Assembly (NCBI RefSeq): GCF_014207535.1
Contig: NZ_JACHGK010000015.1
Location: 22,468 to 86,467, forward strand
Direction: 5' to 3'
Source: Bacillus benzoevorans
Lineage (GTDB): Bacteria; Bacillota; Bacilli; Bacillales; Cytobacillaceae
DNA: 64,000 bases
This document shows, one piece after another, positions 34,563 to 43,453 of the stretch. The notes below the pieces were generated by a model. That model saw only the letters and a list, made by a program, of their open reading frames with translations. It had not been told where the DNA came from and made no database searches. The position numbers were made by a program, and so were the translations under genes. Position 1 is the stretch's first letter, and each line of letters begins with the position of its first letter.

Positions 34563-35906
34563 TTATTCCCCATCCTCCATAATTTCTTTTGCCTGATTCA
34601 TCTGTTCAGTCAATTGTTCTATCAATTGTTGAAGCACCTTTTGATCGGGTGAAGCTACTAAATGTTGAGCAATTTCTGTCCCTGTTGACTCAATATTTTT
34701 CACCAAGTTCGGATCCTTTATTGCTAATTTGTCTTTGAGTTGTTCAAAATCTCGGGATAATTCGCCTAGCTCTGCCTTTAACTGTTCATACTTTTCACTG
34801 AATAAAAATTCTTTTATCTCAGCTAATTCATGTTCGATATTGCCGAACTGATGCATTTCATGATTCATGATTTTATCTTCGAATCCAGGATAAACAATGA
34901 ACGTATGCATACCATGTGTCGCATGAGGTCCCATATGACAGTGAAGTGGCCAAGCTCCAGGGTTATCTGCTATAAACTCGAGATCATAACGTTCACCTGG
35001 GGCGATACTGATCGTATCTTTTACTTGTGGATTTGGATTTTCACGGCCATCCGTCGCGACTACCTTAAAATGATGTCCATGCGTATGAATAGAATGAACG
35101 TCAGAGCCTGCATTAATTAATCGAATCAAGTATTTACCTTCTTTTTTCACCTTCAATGGTGGAATATCCCCATCCATTTTCCCGTTAATGGTAAAATACT
35201 CCGGATGGCGATCCGCTGTATCGTATTCTCCATTAAGATGTTCATGCTCTGAAGCCGTTCCCAGGTATGCACCTGCTTCCGTACCTTCCGCAACACTTAG
35301 TAAAGGGTCTCTTTCCGACAGCATTAGAACAAATTCTCCATCATACTTGACCTTCTGTTCCTTCGGCTCCACAATAAAGGCACCATATAACCCCATTTCC
35401 GGATGACGATCCGGCTCTACATGACAATGATAGAAGTAGGTTCCGGCATGCCCTGCAATAAATTCATATGTAAAGGTTTCACCCTCCTCTACCTCCTGCT
35501 GACTGACACCTGGTGTGCCATCCCCTTTGAAACTATTGTCGATCCCATGAAAATGGATGGTATGTGGTTCCTTTTGTTGATTATGAAAAATAATCTTAAC
35601 ATGCTCGCCTTCCTTCACACGAATTTCTGGTCCTGGGATAGTAGGGTCAGAAGCCGGCTTATTATTTTTTTCATCCCACAAACCATATCCCCAAGAATAC
35701 AATGTTTTCCCTTCAGATAGCTCTTCTGTAATATCACCAGCATATAAAGAAATCACCTTTGTCTCTTTAGACGTTTTTACAGCAGCTTCTGCGGCTGTAG
35801 ACTTCTTTTCATTATTAGACACTGACGAATTGGTAGAAGTAGAACAAGCTGTTAATAAAAAAAGGATACTTACCACTATAATGCCTAACTTTCCAAACAA
35901 CTTCAT
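34563..35906 (-). CDS. Multicopper oxidase lipoprotein
   Basis: A 447-residue extracellular oxidase. Signal peptide 1-22 has lipobox LLTAC. Cupredoxin domains carry all four copper motifs: HTIHFHG, GTYFYHCHVEPDRH, VHSIHTHGHHF and the type 1 site LHCHMGPHATHGMH. It therefore has a complete T1 plus trinuclear site in a short, roughly two-domain layout. An extra C-terminal coiled-coil segment of about 100 residues (about 345-447; HQFGNIEHELAEIKEFLF onward) is not normal for laccases. The Fur box suggests ferroxidase activity feeding the Ftr1 permease, as in Fet3-Ftr1. ATG 35906 follows AGGAGGG; upstream in-frame codons lie inside the operator. Confidence 0.88.
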   Translation of the reverse strand: MKLFGKLGIIVVSILFLLTACSTSTNSSVSNNEKKSTAAEAAVKTSKETKVISLYAGDITEELSEGKTLYSWGYGLWDEKNNKPASDPTIPGPEIRVKEGEHVKIIFHNQQKEPHTIHFHGIDNSFKGDGTPGVSQQEVEEGETFTYEFIAGHAGTYFYHCHVEPDRHPEMGLYGAFIVEPKEQKVKYDGEFVLMLSERDPLLSVAEGTEAGAYLGTASEHEHLNGEYDTADRHPEYFTINGKMDGDIPPLKVKKEGKYLIRLINAGSDVHSIHTHGHHFKVVATDGRENPNPQVKDTISIAPGERYDLEFIADNPGAWPLHCHMGPHATHGMHTFIVYPGFEDKIMNHEMHQFGNIEHELAEIKEFLFSEKYEQLKAELGELSRDFEQLKDKLAIKDPNLVKNIESTGTEIAQHLVASPDQKVLQQLIEQLTEQMNQAKEIMEDGE

Positions 35907-35920
35907 AATTTCCCTCCTGT

Positions 35921-35963
35921 TGAAAATGATTATCATTATTAATTAAACAAACAACTCTGTCAA
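35921..35963 (-). promoter_or_regulatory. Fur-controlled promoter of the multicopper oxidase gene
   Basis: TTGACA (35963-35958), 17 bases, AATAAT (35940-35935). The Fur box TGAAAATGATTATCA (35921-35935) covers the predicted transcription start. Confidence 0.75.
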
Positions 35964-35979
35964 TCTCTTTTCTATGTAA

Positions 35980-36000
35980 GACAAAGACAAAGACAAAGAT
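35980..36000. repeat. Short tandem repeat (GACAAA)n
   Basis: Three and a half copies of a six-base unit (GACAAA) in the divergent region between the oxidase and DoxX genes. Slippage here would not alter a coding frame. Confidence 0.6.
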
Positions 36001-36158
36001 AAAAATAGAAACAAACATTATGGGTTAGTACCAGCAATTAAGAAAGGCTGTCTTTTTATGCGAGTAAGTAGTTGTAATAACAATAGAGGGAGTAGCGTTA
36101 AAATCTATCAATAAGAATAATTACTAAAATCGGAATAATAATTAATACTATTTTCTTA

Positions 36159-36211
36159 TTGATTTTCACAAAATAATAAATGATAATCAATATCATTGAT
36201 AATCATTATCA
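36159..36211 (+). promoter_or_regulatory. Fur-controlled promoter of the DoxX gene
   Basis: TTGATT (36159-36164), 17 bases, GATAAT (36182-36187). Two boxes follow: TGATAATCAATATCA (36181-36195) and the perfect TGATAATCATTATCA (36197-36211). Confidence 0.8.
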
Positions 36212-36231
36212 TTTAATAAGGAGGTATATTT

Positions 36232-36744
36232 ATGTTTATTAAATTTTTAAAGGAAAATCGTTATGTTACACCGTTGCTTACTGTACTCAGGCTCTATCTT
36301 GGATGGGAATGGATGAATGCTGGTTGGGGAAAAATCACAAGTGGAAAATTTGATGCTAGTGGCTTTTTATTTGGAGCATTAAAAAATATGTCTGGTGAAC
36401 ACCCTGCTGTTCAACCCTGGTGGGGGAATTTTTTAAAAGAGGTTGCAATACCATACATCGATGTTTTTAACGCCATTGTTCCGTGGGGGGAATTTTTAGT
36501 AGGTATTGGATTAATTTTAGGAATTTTCACATCATTTTCTATTCTAATGGGACTTACCATGAACTTTGCTTATATGTTATCAGGAACAACAAGTACAAAT
36601 CCCCAAATGGTTTTACTAGGAATGTTTATTCTTGCGGCTGGAATAAATGCTGAAAAAATCGGTTTAGACCATTGGATAATTCCATTATTAGGAAAATTGA
36701 TATATAAAAAAGCTGATAATCAGCAGTTTTCCAAAAGCACTTAA
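36232..36744 (+). CDS. DoxX family membrane protein
   Basis: A 170-residue membrane protein with four spans of the DoxX/quinol oxidase small-subunit family. It starts VTPLLTVLRLYLGWEWMNAGWGKI (about 12-35), typical of DoxX. Further spans are VPWGEFLVGIGLILGIFTSF and MVLLGMFILAAGIN. DoxX homologues are linked to quinone, thiosulfate or redox metabolism; in this neighbourhood a redox role for iron reduction or respiration under iron starvation is inferred. AAGGAGG precedes the ATG. It is divergent from the multicopper oxidase gene, and both flanks of the shared region carry Fur boxes. Confidence 0.83.
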   Translation: MFIKFLKENRYVTPLLTVLRLYLGWEWMNAGWGKITSGKFDASGFLFGALKNMSGEHPAVQPWWGNFLKEVAIPYIDVFNAIVPWGEFLVGIGLILGIFTSFSILMGLTMNFAYMLSGTTSTNPQMVLLGMFILAAGINAEKIGLDHWIIPLLGKLIYKKADNQQFSKST

Positions 36745-36964
36745 TGAAAACAGCCCTTTTCATAATTCGAGTGAAGTATTACTAGTGAAAATGAAGAGGA
36801 AATGTATCCCCGGTAAGATTACAATTCATTCCAGCATAAAAATCTCATGACCGTATTCCACTAAAGATTTTTTCCTATATGGACGTATGGTATCATGAAT
36901 TCGAGGCGTCATTGTGACGGCCCAAATTCAATTTTTGTCAAATGTATGGAATGGAGAGATAAGT

Positions 36965-38308
36965 TTGGAAAATAACACGGAAAAATGGTCGTCGAAGCTG
37001 GGATTTATTCTGGCATCAGCTGGTGCGGCGATTGGGTTGGGGGCAATTTGGAAATTCCCTTATGTAACAGGGATGAGCGGCGGCGGAGCTTTTTTTCTAT
37101 TATTTATTGTCTTTACACTGGCTATCGGTATGCCGATGCTGATCGCAGAGTTTATCATTGGACGCGGTTCGGGCAGTGAAGCAATCAGTGCCTATAAAAA
37201 ACTGGCACCCAACAGCCTTTGGGTCAATGTCGGGCGAATGGGAGTAATCGGCTGTTTTCTTCTGATGTCCTTTTACTGCGTTGTCGGCGGTTGGGTGCTG
37301 ATATACAGCCTGATGTCTGTCTTTGGGAAAGTGATTGTGGATGGAGCTGATTATCCTAGTCTATTTGGTTACGTCACAAGCAGCCCTGCGGTTACGATTA
37401 TTGGTTTAGCCCTTTTTCTTCTTATTAATATTATTGTAATTGCCCTTGGCGTTCAGAATGGGATTGAAAAGGCCAATAAATATATGATGCCGCTTTTGTT
37501 TATCTTTTTCATTATTTTGGTGGTTCGCTCCCTGACATTAGACGGCGCGATGGAAGGAGTTAAGTTCTTCCTTCAGCCGGATTTTTCAAATATCACGAGT
37601 GAATCGGTACTGTATGCCCTTGGACAATCCTTTTTTGCTTTAGCCGTCGGGTTTTCCTGTATGGTCACCTACAGTTCCTATTTGGATAAAAACGTGAGCA
37701 TTCCGGCATCTGCTGGTTCGGTTGTGATTATGAATATCATTGTTTCTTTATTTGCCGGGCTGGCAATTTTTCCGGTAGTCTTTTCCTTTGGACTGGAACC
37801 GGCTGAGGGACCGGGGCTGCTGTTCATTGTTTTGCCAACCGTATTTGCGCAAATGCCCTTCGGGGAACTGTTCTTAAGCTTGTTTCTCATTCTCTTTCTC
37901 TTTGCGACATTGACTTCATCATTCAGTTTATTGGAAATCATTGTTGCCGCTTTTACAGCAAATGGGAAGCATTCACGCAAAAAGGTTACATGGATTGCAG
38001 GGTTGGTTTCTTTTGCTGCTGGCATCCCCGCAGCTCTATCATCCAGCATTTTGGCTGATTACAAATGGTTCAATCGGACTGTTTTTGATTTAACAGATTA
38101 TCTTGTCAGCAATATCATGCTCCCGCTTGGAAATCTGTTGATCGCTATCTTTATCATCTATAAAATGAATCAGACCATCGTCAAGGAACAATTTTTTCAA
38201 GCCAACTCACTCACAGAAGCTTCCTATACCAGTTGGAAATTCCTGATGCGCTGGATCGTTCCTATCGTCATCATCCTGGTATTTTTGAGTACCTCAGGAA
38301 TCATTTAA
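36965..38308 (+). CDS. Sodium-dependent neurotransmitter-symporter family (NSS/SNF) transporter
   Basis: A 447-residue Na+-coupled amino acid transporter of the LeuT fold. The signature KLGFILASAGAAIGLGAIWKFPY (span 1, with the unwound substrate/Na+ site) is followed by SGGGAFFLLF and eleven to twelve spans. Span 6-8 elements are ALGQSFFALAVGFSCMVTYSSYL. A TTG at 36965 has GGAGAG 6 bases upstream and aligns with the usual N-terminus (ENNTEKW); the GTG at 36914 would add an unlikely leader. Likely substrate: an amino acid such as tryptophan, tyrosine or leucine (family range). A REP-like palindrome follows 7 bases after the stop. Confidence 0.9.
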   Translation: MENNTEKWSSKLGFILASAGAAIGLGAIWKFPYVTGMSGGGAFFLLFIVFTLAIGMPMLIAEFIIGRGSGSEAISAYKKLAPNSLWVNVGRMGVIGCFLLMSFYCVVGGWVLIYSLMSVFGKVIVDGADYPSLFGYVTSSPAVTIIGLALFLLINIIVIALGVQNGIEKANKYMMPLLFIFFIILVVRSLTLDGAMEGVKFFLQPDFSNITSESVLYALGQSFFALAVGFSCMVTYSSYLDKNVSIPASAGSVVIMNIIVSLFAGLAIFPVVFSFGLEPAEGPGLLFIVLPTVFAQMPFGELFLSLFLILFLFATLTSSFSLLEIIVAAFTANGKHSRKKVTWIAGLVSFAAGIPAALSSSILADYKWFNRTVFDLTDYLVSNIMLPLGNLLIAIFIIYKMNQTIVKEQFFQANSLTEASYTSWKFLMRWIVPIVIILVFLSTSGII

Positions 38309-38314
38309 CCATTT

Positions 38315-38400
38315 GGTGCCAGGCACCGCAAAAAGACATTTGTCTTTTTTGCGTGCCTGGCACCGATAATGGACAAATGTCCCCACAGGAAGGACATTTG
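38315..38400 (+). repeat. REP-like compound palindrome, copy 2
   Basis: GGTGCCAGGCACC arms (38315-38364) around GCAAAAAGACATTTGTC, then GGACAAATGTCC (38371-38382) and a GGACATTTG repeat. Same layout and strand as copy 1. It lies between convergent NSS and dprA-like genes. Confidence 0.85.
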
Positions 38401-38446
38401 TTACAGTGGTGACATTATTTTGAGGCATAATACTATTGATAATGTA

Positions 38447-39517
38447 TTAGAGCAGACTAACTATATCTCCTCTTATGATTATTTTCCCTTTGAGTTCCAG
38501 TGCGAAAAGACGGTCCATCGCTGTTGATTCATTCATATTAAGTGTTTGCATGAGCGACGAAATAGCAGCGGAGGTTTGCGATGATAGTAGTTGAATGATT
38601 GGATCTAGCTCTTGATTTTGCTCCCGTTTCGAAGTGCTGTTGCCGGCATTTTTAGTCGTGCGTAAAACCTCCAAGCTTTCCTTCCCTAAATACGGAACCG
38701 CCCCTTTCGTGAAAAGGTTATTACACCCCTTTCCCTCAAGGGAATAAATCGGATGCGGCACGGAATACACCGTTTTACCCTGTTTTAGTGCAAAGTCAGC
38801 AGTCCAAAGAGCACCGCTTTTTTCGCCTGCCTCTACAATCACGAGTTCGCTTGACCAGGCGCTGATAAAGGAATTTCTTTGCACAAATTGGATTGGAAAA
38901 GGTTTTGTGCCTGGTGGATGCTGTGAAAGAAAAACTCCCCCATTCTCTAAAACTGACCGGTACAATCCCTTTTGCTCAGGAGGATAGCAAACATCTACAC
39001 CCCCGGCGAGAAAGCTTACTGAATATCCTCCCTGACTGATACAAGCAGCCTGTCCATAACTGTCAATTCCCTTTGCAAAGCCGCTTATGTACGGAATCCC
39101 CTGTACAGCCAGTTCCCGGCCAAGTTCTTCAGCTATTCTTCTTCCGTACGCCGTACAGCGTCTTGAACCGACCACTCCAACTGACTGCGTAATCTTCTGC
39201 AAATTCCCTTTAAAGTAAAAAAGAATAGGCGATTCTTTGCAATTTTTCGCATCAAGAGGATACAGGGGATCAGAATACTTTAACAGTTGAATCCCCTTTT
39301 TCTCACATGATTGCAGAATCGACCTGGCATCATCCATTAAATCACGATTGTCCAAGATTGATAGAACCGCCCTTTTACTGATCCCCCGAATACTCTGCAA
39401 CTCTTCTAGCGAAGCATGATAAACCGCCTCCGGTGTCCCAAATTCCTCCAATAATCTTTTCTGTAAAACGGGGCCGGTGTATTTCACCAGGCTCATCCAT
39501 ACCCAATAAATATCCAT
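38447..39517 (-). CDS. Divergent DprA/Smf-family protein
   Basis: A 356-residue protein with the DprA architecture. An N-terminal helical HhH/SAM-like region (EELQSIRGISKRAV, about 38-51) is followed by a Rossmann-like DprA domain (about 95-300: VGVVGSRRCTAYGRRIAEEL, SGFAKGIDSYGQA, FLAGGVDVCYPPE, FVQRNSFISAWS, VEAGEKSGALWTADFA) and a C-terminal winged-helix segment. DprA loads RecA on incoming single-stranded DNA. It differs from canonical DprA at conserved places: SYGQA replaces the AH element and RNSFISAWS replaces RNRIIAGLS. With comM and RAYT as partners rather than topA, it is probably a paralogue rather than the housekeeping dprA (inference). Confidence 0.82.
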   Translation of the reverse strand: MDIYWVWMSLVKYTGPVLQKRLLEEFGTPEAVYHASLEELQSIRGISKRAVLSILDNRDLMDDARSILQSCEKKGIQLLKYSDPLYPLDAKNCKESPILFYFKGNLQKITQSVGVVGSRRCTAYGRRIAEELGRELAVQGIPYISGFAKGIDSYGQAACISQGGYSVSFLAGGVDVCYPPEQKGLYRSVLENGGVFLSQHPPGTKPFPIQFVQRNSFISAWSSELVIVEAGEKSGALWTADFALKQGKTVYSVPHPIYSLEGKGCNNLFTKGAVPYLGKESLEVLRTTKNAGNSTSKREQNQELDPIIQLLSSQTSAAISSLMQTLNMNESTAMDRLFALELKGKIIIRGDIVSLL

Positions 39518-39523
39518 CTGTGC

Positions 39524-41065
39524 TCAGCCTCTCTTTTCCCATACATGATTATCTTTTTCTAAATCCCGGCTTAACAGGCTTTTTTGCAGATGGTTGATTT
39601 TAATAGAAAAGTCCCCTTCCAAATCAGCTATTGTACGGGCAATTTTAATATATTTATGAATCGCCCTGCCGCTGTAATGAAATTGGTCTACCACAGAACG
39701 AAGCAGGTTTATGGATTCGTGATCCAGCTGGCAGAACTGATGGATTAAAGAGGCATTCAACTGGGCATTCCAGGTAATCCCTGGATAATCTTTATATCTA
39801 TCAAATTGGATGGCACGTGCCTGCTCAATCTTTTTTCGCAATTCCAAGGAACTTTTCCCCTGATTGCTGCTGTTGAAAAAATCAACATTACCAACATATT
39901 TTTGAATGTCCATCCGATCCATAATGGGACCTGAAAGTTTTTTACGGTAGGATTGGATTTCATAGTCCGTACAGCGGCATTTGCTTTGACCAAAATAACC
40001 GCACGGACAAGGATTCATTGCACCAACCAGCATGAAACTTGCTGGATATGTATTGGTTCCCCATACGCGTGAAATGGTAACGGAGCCATCTTCCAATGGC
40101 TGTCTCAATCCCTCTAATGTTTTTCTAGCAAATTCAGCAATTTCGTCCAAGAATAGGACACCCTGATGCGCAAGGGAAATTTCTCCGGGGAGGGCATGAG
40201 TACCCCCGCCAATAATCGCATTTGTAGACGCGTTATGATGTGGGGCTCGGAAAGGTCGTTCCCCTATTAACCTGCTTTTATCCCTTAATTGATTCGCCAC
40301 GCTGTAAATCCTCATCACCTCCAGGGCTTCCTCCTCTGTCATTCTTGGCAGAATAGTAGGAATCCGCTGAGCTATCATGGTTTTTCCGCAGCCTGGCGGT
40401 CCGATAAGCAACAGATTATGCCCACCGGCAGCAGCAATCATTATATAATCCAGTAATCGTTCATGTCCCCTTACTTCGGAAAAATCAACAGAGCAGTTTT
40501 TGGGATTTGAAGCAGGCTTCCTAGGATTATAATTAGGGTGAAAAATAATTTTCCCCTCAAGAAAGTCTATCGTTTCTTTTAATGTGTCACATCCGATTAT
40601 TTCTAAGTCCTTTACTAAAGAAGCCTCTGCAACATTCTCCTTTGCCATAATCAGCGTTTTTATCCCCGCCTCTTTCGCTTTCATGACCATGGGCAGAATT
40701 CCAGAAACAGGCCGGATCGAAGCATTTAAAGAAAGCTCTCCAATGAAGCCTATTTTAATTGGGGGGAATTTACTAATTTTAACTTGTCCTGTCCGCACTA
40801 GAAGACCAACAGCCATAGCTAAGTCAAAATGGGTTCCTGTTTTTCTCATATCAGAGGGTGCAAGATTAAAAACAACTTTTTGCATCGGAAAGAGGAAGTT
40901 TGAATGGATGATGGCTGCCTCTTATCTTTCCTTCGCCTCTTTCACAGCTTTATCTCCCAGTCCAACAATAGAAACAGACGGCAGTCCATTTAAAACCTCT
41001 GTCTCGACTTCTACAACATGACCCTCAATACCGGATAAAGTAAAACTAAGCACAGTCGATGCCAT
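39524..41065 (-). pseudogene. comM: comM/YifB-type AAA+ ATPase gene interrupted by an in-frame stop
   Basis: Mg-chelatase-like AAA+ helicase that in other bacteria promotes branch migration in transformation. From ATG 41065 (GGGGAGG site) the frame reads MASTVLSFTLSG through GLGDKAVKEAKER. It hits TAA at codon 48 (40924-40922), then continues in the same frame EAAIIHSNFLFPMQKVVFNLAPSDMRK to 39524. The total of about 513 codons is the normal family length. Walker A GPPGCGKTM, FRAPHHNAS and Walker B LFLDEIAEF are intact downstream. Restart at ATG 40885 lacks a ribosome site. The lesion could be a nonsense change or paired indels (expected residues there resemble RIRAA). Its start overlaps the RAYT stop. 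Confidence 0.8.
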
Positions 41066-41652
41066 TAAAAAACCTCCCCGCTAGAGTGGAATAGACTCGA
41101 AACATTTGCTTGAGTCATTTTCTGATTAACGTAATTTATATAATGTTCGATTGCAGGGCCGGGAAAATAAGATAGGATTTGCTTTGTAGAGATAGTGAGT
41201 GGATGTTTGTCCTTTGAAATGTAGAATCTATAGCTGCTCCAGAGGTATTCTTCAGGGCGGCTCACTAGATTCGCCTTGACGGGATTAAGATGAATATATC
41301 GACTCGCTTCAAGTTCATAGTTAATCGAAGTGATTAATTCTGAACCATATCGATTCTCAAATACATGACCGGTATAATCATAGCGCTTATTAAAATATTT
41401 AGCGTATTTCGTGTGAATAAAATTCATTATTTGACTTGGGGGTGTTTCGATGCATTCGGCTTGCAGATGGACGTGGTTCGGCATGAGGCAGTAGGCTTGA
41501 AGGTTAAAAGAGTAAAGTTCCATTGCTTCTTCGATAAGAGTTATATATTTTCGCCTGTCTTGATCATCGTAGAATAGAGGAAGTTTGCGCACTCCCCTGC
41601 TTGTAATATGGTACTTTGCTCCTTTAAACCAAACACGATTCATTCGTGTCAA
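41065..41652 (-). CDS. REP-associated tyrosine transposase (RAYT, Y1/HUH family)
   Basis: A 195-residue single-stranded DNA nuclease of the IS200-like Y1 superfamily, RAYT branch. Diagnostic patterns are YHITSRGVRKLPLF (about 14-27), YCLMPNHVHLQAE with the HUH metal motif H60-V-H62, YAKYFNKRYDYTGHVFENRY (about 83-102, containing candidate nucleophile tyrosines) and RYIHLNPVKANLV with EYLWSSYRFY. No transposon ends flank it; instead a REP-like palindrome lies 115 bases upstream of the gene, with further copies elsewhere. The TTG start follows AAAGGAG by 8 bases. The stop overlaps the comM ATG (TAATG), and the comM ribosome site is inside this gene. Confidence 0.88.
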   Translation of the reverse strand: MTRMNRVWFKGAKYHITSRGVRKLPLFYDDQDRRKYITLIEEAMELYSFNLQAYCLMPNHVHLQAECIETPPSQIMNFIHTKYAKYFNKRYDYTGHVFENRYGSELITSINYELEASRYIHLNPVKANLVSRPEEYLWSSYRFYISKDKHPLTISTKQILSYFPGPAIEHYINYVNQKMTQANVSSLFHSSGEVF

Positions 41653-41765
41653 AAAATCATCTCCTTTATTTCAAAACTAAAATTCCAATCCATAAATCAT
41701 TCCATTCGACAAAAACCGCCAAATTCCTGCAAATGAAAAAATATTTTTCAAAGGAAAGATAAAAA

Positions 41766-41851
41766 CCTTTGTCCCCCATATGTGTACATTTGTCCATTTA
41801 CGGTGCCAGGCACCGTAAAAAGACATCTGTCTTTTTTTAGTGCCTGGCACC
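41766..41851 (-). repeat. REP-like compound palindrome, copy 3 (inverted)
   Basis: Read on the minus strand it has the same order as copies 1 and 2: GGTGCC arms around AAAAAAAGACAGATGTC (41802-41851), then GGACAAATGTAC and GGGGGACAAAGG. It lies between the divergent RAYT and pdxR genes. Confidence 0.85.
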
Positions 41852-41929
41852 AAAATAATTATGGATTTGCTTATTGAGCTATTATATTATTAAATTATCA
41901 TTCCATATTCACCATGAGGGAGTTCAATT

Positions 41930-43363
41930 ATGTATATTGAAGTAGACAGAAAAGATAAACGGCCGATTTGGCTGCAAATTGTCGATCAAGTTATTGACTA
42001 TATTACACGGGGACAGCTGTCACCGGGGGATCCATTAGTACCTACAAGGCAGCTGGCCCAGGAACTTTCAATATCACGCTCAAGTGTACAAATTGCTTAT
42101 GAAGAACTGCAGTCGCGAGGATATGTAGCCACATCCCGGAGAGGTGGAACGAAGGTTTGCCAACTTATTCCGGAAACCAATCTTTATGGGGAAGAGCAGT
42201 CCGTCCCAGCTATCCCTCCTAATCCATTTCTGGAGGAAAAGACAGACTATGTCGAGCATTGGCCGGATGTCAATCAGGATGAAAAGGCCGAAATCGATTT
42301 CCGCCTTCATGAGCCATACGTTGATCCCGGCTTTCAAAAGTCCTGGCGTCGGGCTTCTAATACAGCAATGAGAAAGGAAAATGTCTTAAATTGGGGCTAC
42401 AGTTCTCCCTACGGATTGTATTCAGTACGGGAACAAATAAGCCGCTATTTAGCTATAGAAAGAGGAATCTACGTCAAGCCTGAGCAAATTCTGCTCACAT
42501 TAGGGGCGAGGCAGACAATGGATATTATTGCCCAGGCGTTACTTCAGGAGGGAGATTTAGTGTCCGTTGAGGATCCCGGTTTCCCGGTGGCATGGTCTGC
42601 GATGCGTTACCGCAATATGAATGTTGAACCGGTACCAATTGACAGCCAGGGACTTTGTGTGGAACATATTTCACCCGACAGTAAAATGATTTTCACCACC
42701 CCTTCCCATCAATTTCCGAGTGGTGTCCTGATGACCGCTAACCGCAGGCAGGAGTTAATTCAATTTGCCCGGGAAAATCAAACGTGGATTATTGAAGATG
42801 ATTATGACGGAGAGTTTCGCTACCGCGGCGGTCCGATGCCAAGTTTATTTTCACAAATGCCGACCAATATTTTATACCTGCTCAGCTTTACAAAGCTGCT
42901 CGCACCGGGCATTCGTTTAGCTGCTGTAATCGGTCCTGAGGAAGCGATCGCCCGAATGGCTAAAGTGCAGGAATTTGTCTGCCGCCACTTGCCGGTCATG
43001 GAACAGCTGGCACTTGGACAGTTTTTTGAAACAGGTGATCTATTAAAGCATGTAAGAAGAATGCGTTCTATTTATCATAGGCGGCACAAAATCATTATCC
43101 AGGCGCTAACGGCAACAGGATTAGCTGATCAATTTCATGTTCAGGGTACCGAATCTGGACTACATGTACTGCTGGAAAGCGGTGAAGATTTCGATGAGTC
43201 TAGGGCTGTACAGTCGGCATTAAACACAGGTGTTGGCGTCTTCCCGCTTAGCCCTTATTGTTTAAAAAGTAAAAGAAAAGGACTATTACTCGGTTTCGCC
43301 CATTTAAATTCCAATCCTATCGTTGAAGGGGTCAACCGCTTGGCAAAGGTGCTGAAAAAATAG
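41930..43363 (+). CDS. pdxR: MocR/PdxR-type regulator (GntR DNA-binding plus aminotransferase domain)
   Basis: A 477-residue transcription factor. An N-terminal GntR winged helix (about 10-80: IWLQIVDQVIDYITRGQL, PTRQLAQELSISRSSVQIAYEEL) is joined to a class I aminotransferase fold (about 120-475) that binds PLP. The PLP-lysine region reads LLSFTKLLAPGIRLAAVIGP, with DDYDGEFRYRG upstream. In Bacillus and Listeria PdxR activates pdxST, and the pdxST genes lie next to it here, so the name is likely. It is arranged tail-to-tail with pdxT instead of divergent from pdxS. ATG follows GAGGGAG. Confidence 0.82.
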   Translation: MYIEVDRKDKRPIWLQIVDQVIDYITRGQLSPGDPLVPTRQLAQELSISRSSVQIAYEELQSRGYVATSRRGGTKVCQLIPETNLYGEEQSVPAIPPNPFLEEKTDYVEHWPDVNQDEKAEIDFRLHEPYVDPGFQKSWRRASNTAMRKENVLNWGYSSPYGLYSVREQISRYLAIERGIYVKPEQILLTLGARQTMDIIAQALLQEGDLVSVEDPGFPVAWSAMRYRNMNVEPVPIDSQGLCVEHISPDSKMIFTTPSHQFPSGVLMTANRRQELIQFARENQTWIIEDDYDGEFRYRGGPMPSLFSQMPTNILYLLSFTKLLAPGIRLAAVIGPEEAIARMAKVQEFVCRHLPVMEQLALGQFFETGDLLKHVRRMRSIYHRRHKIIIQALTATGLADQFHVQGTESGLHVLLESGEDFDESRAVQSALNTGVGVFPLSPYCLKSKRKGLLLGFAHLNSNPIVEGVNRLAKVLKK

Positions 43364-43408
43364 AGCTTTACAAAATGAGGTGAATGTCCGCACCAACACC
43401 AAATGCAT

Positions 43409-43442
43409 AGAAAAGAGCCCGCGGCAAAAGCGGGCTCTTTTA
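43409..43442. terminator. Bidirectional terminator between pdxR and pdxT
   Basis: AAAAGAGCCCGC and GCGGGCTCTTTT around a 7-base loop form a perfect 12-bp stem. Confidence 0.88.
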
Positions 43443-43453
43443 CGTTTATCTAT

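Noticed and set aside
34362..34652. A 96-codon plus-strand frame between the lipoprotein and oxidase genes
   Set aside because: It crosses the Fur-controlled promoter and the 3' end of the oxidase gene; no family pattern.
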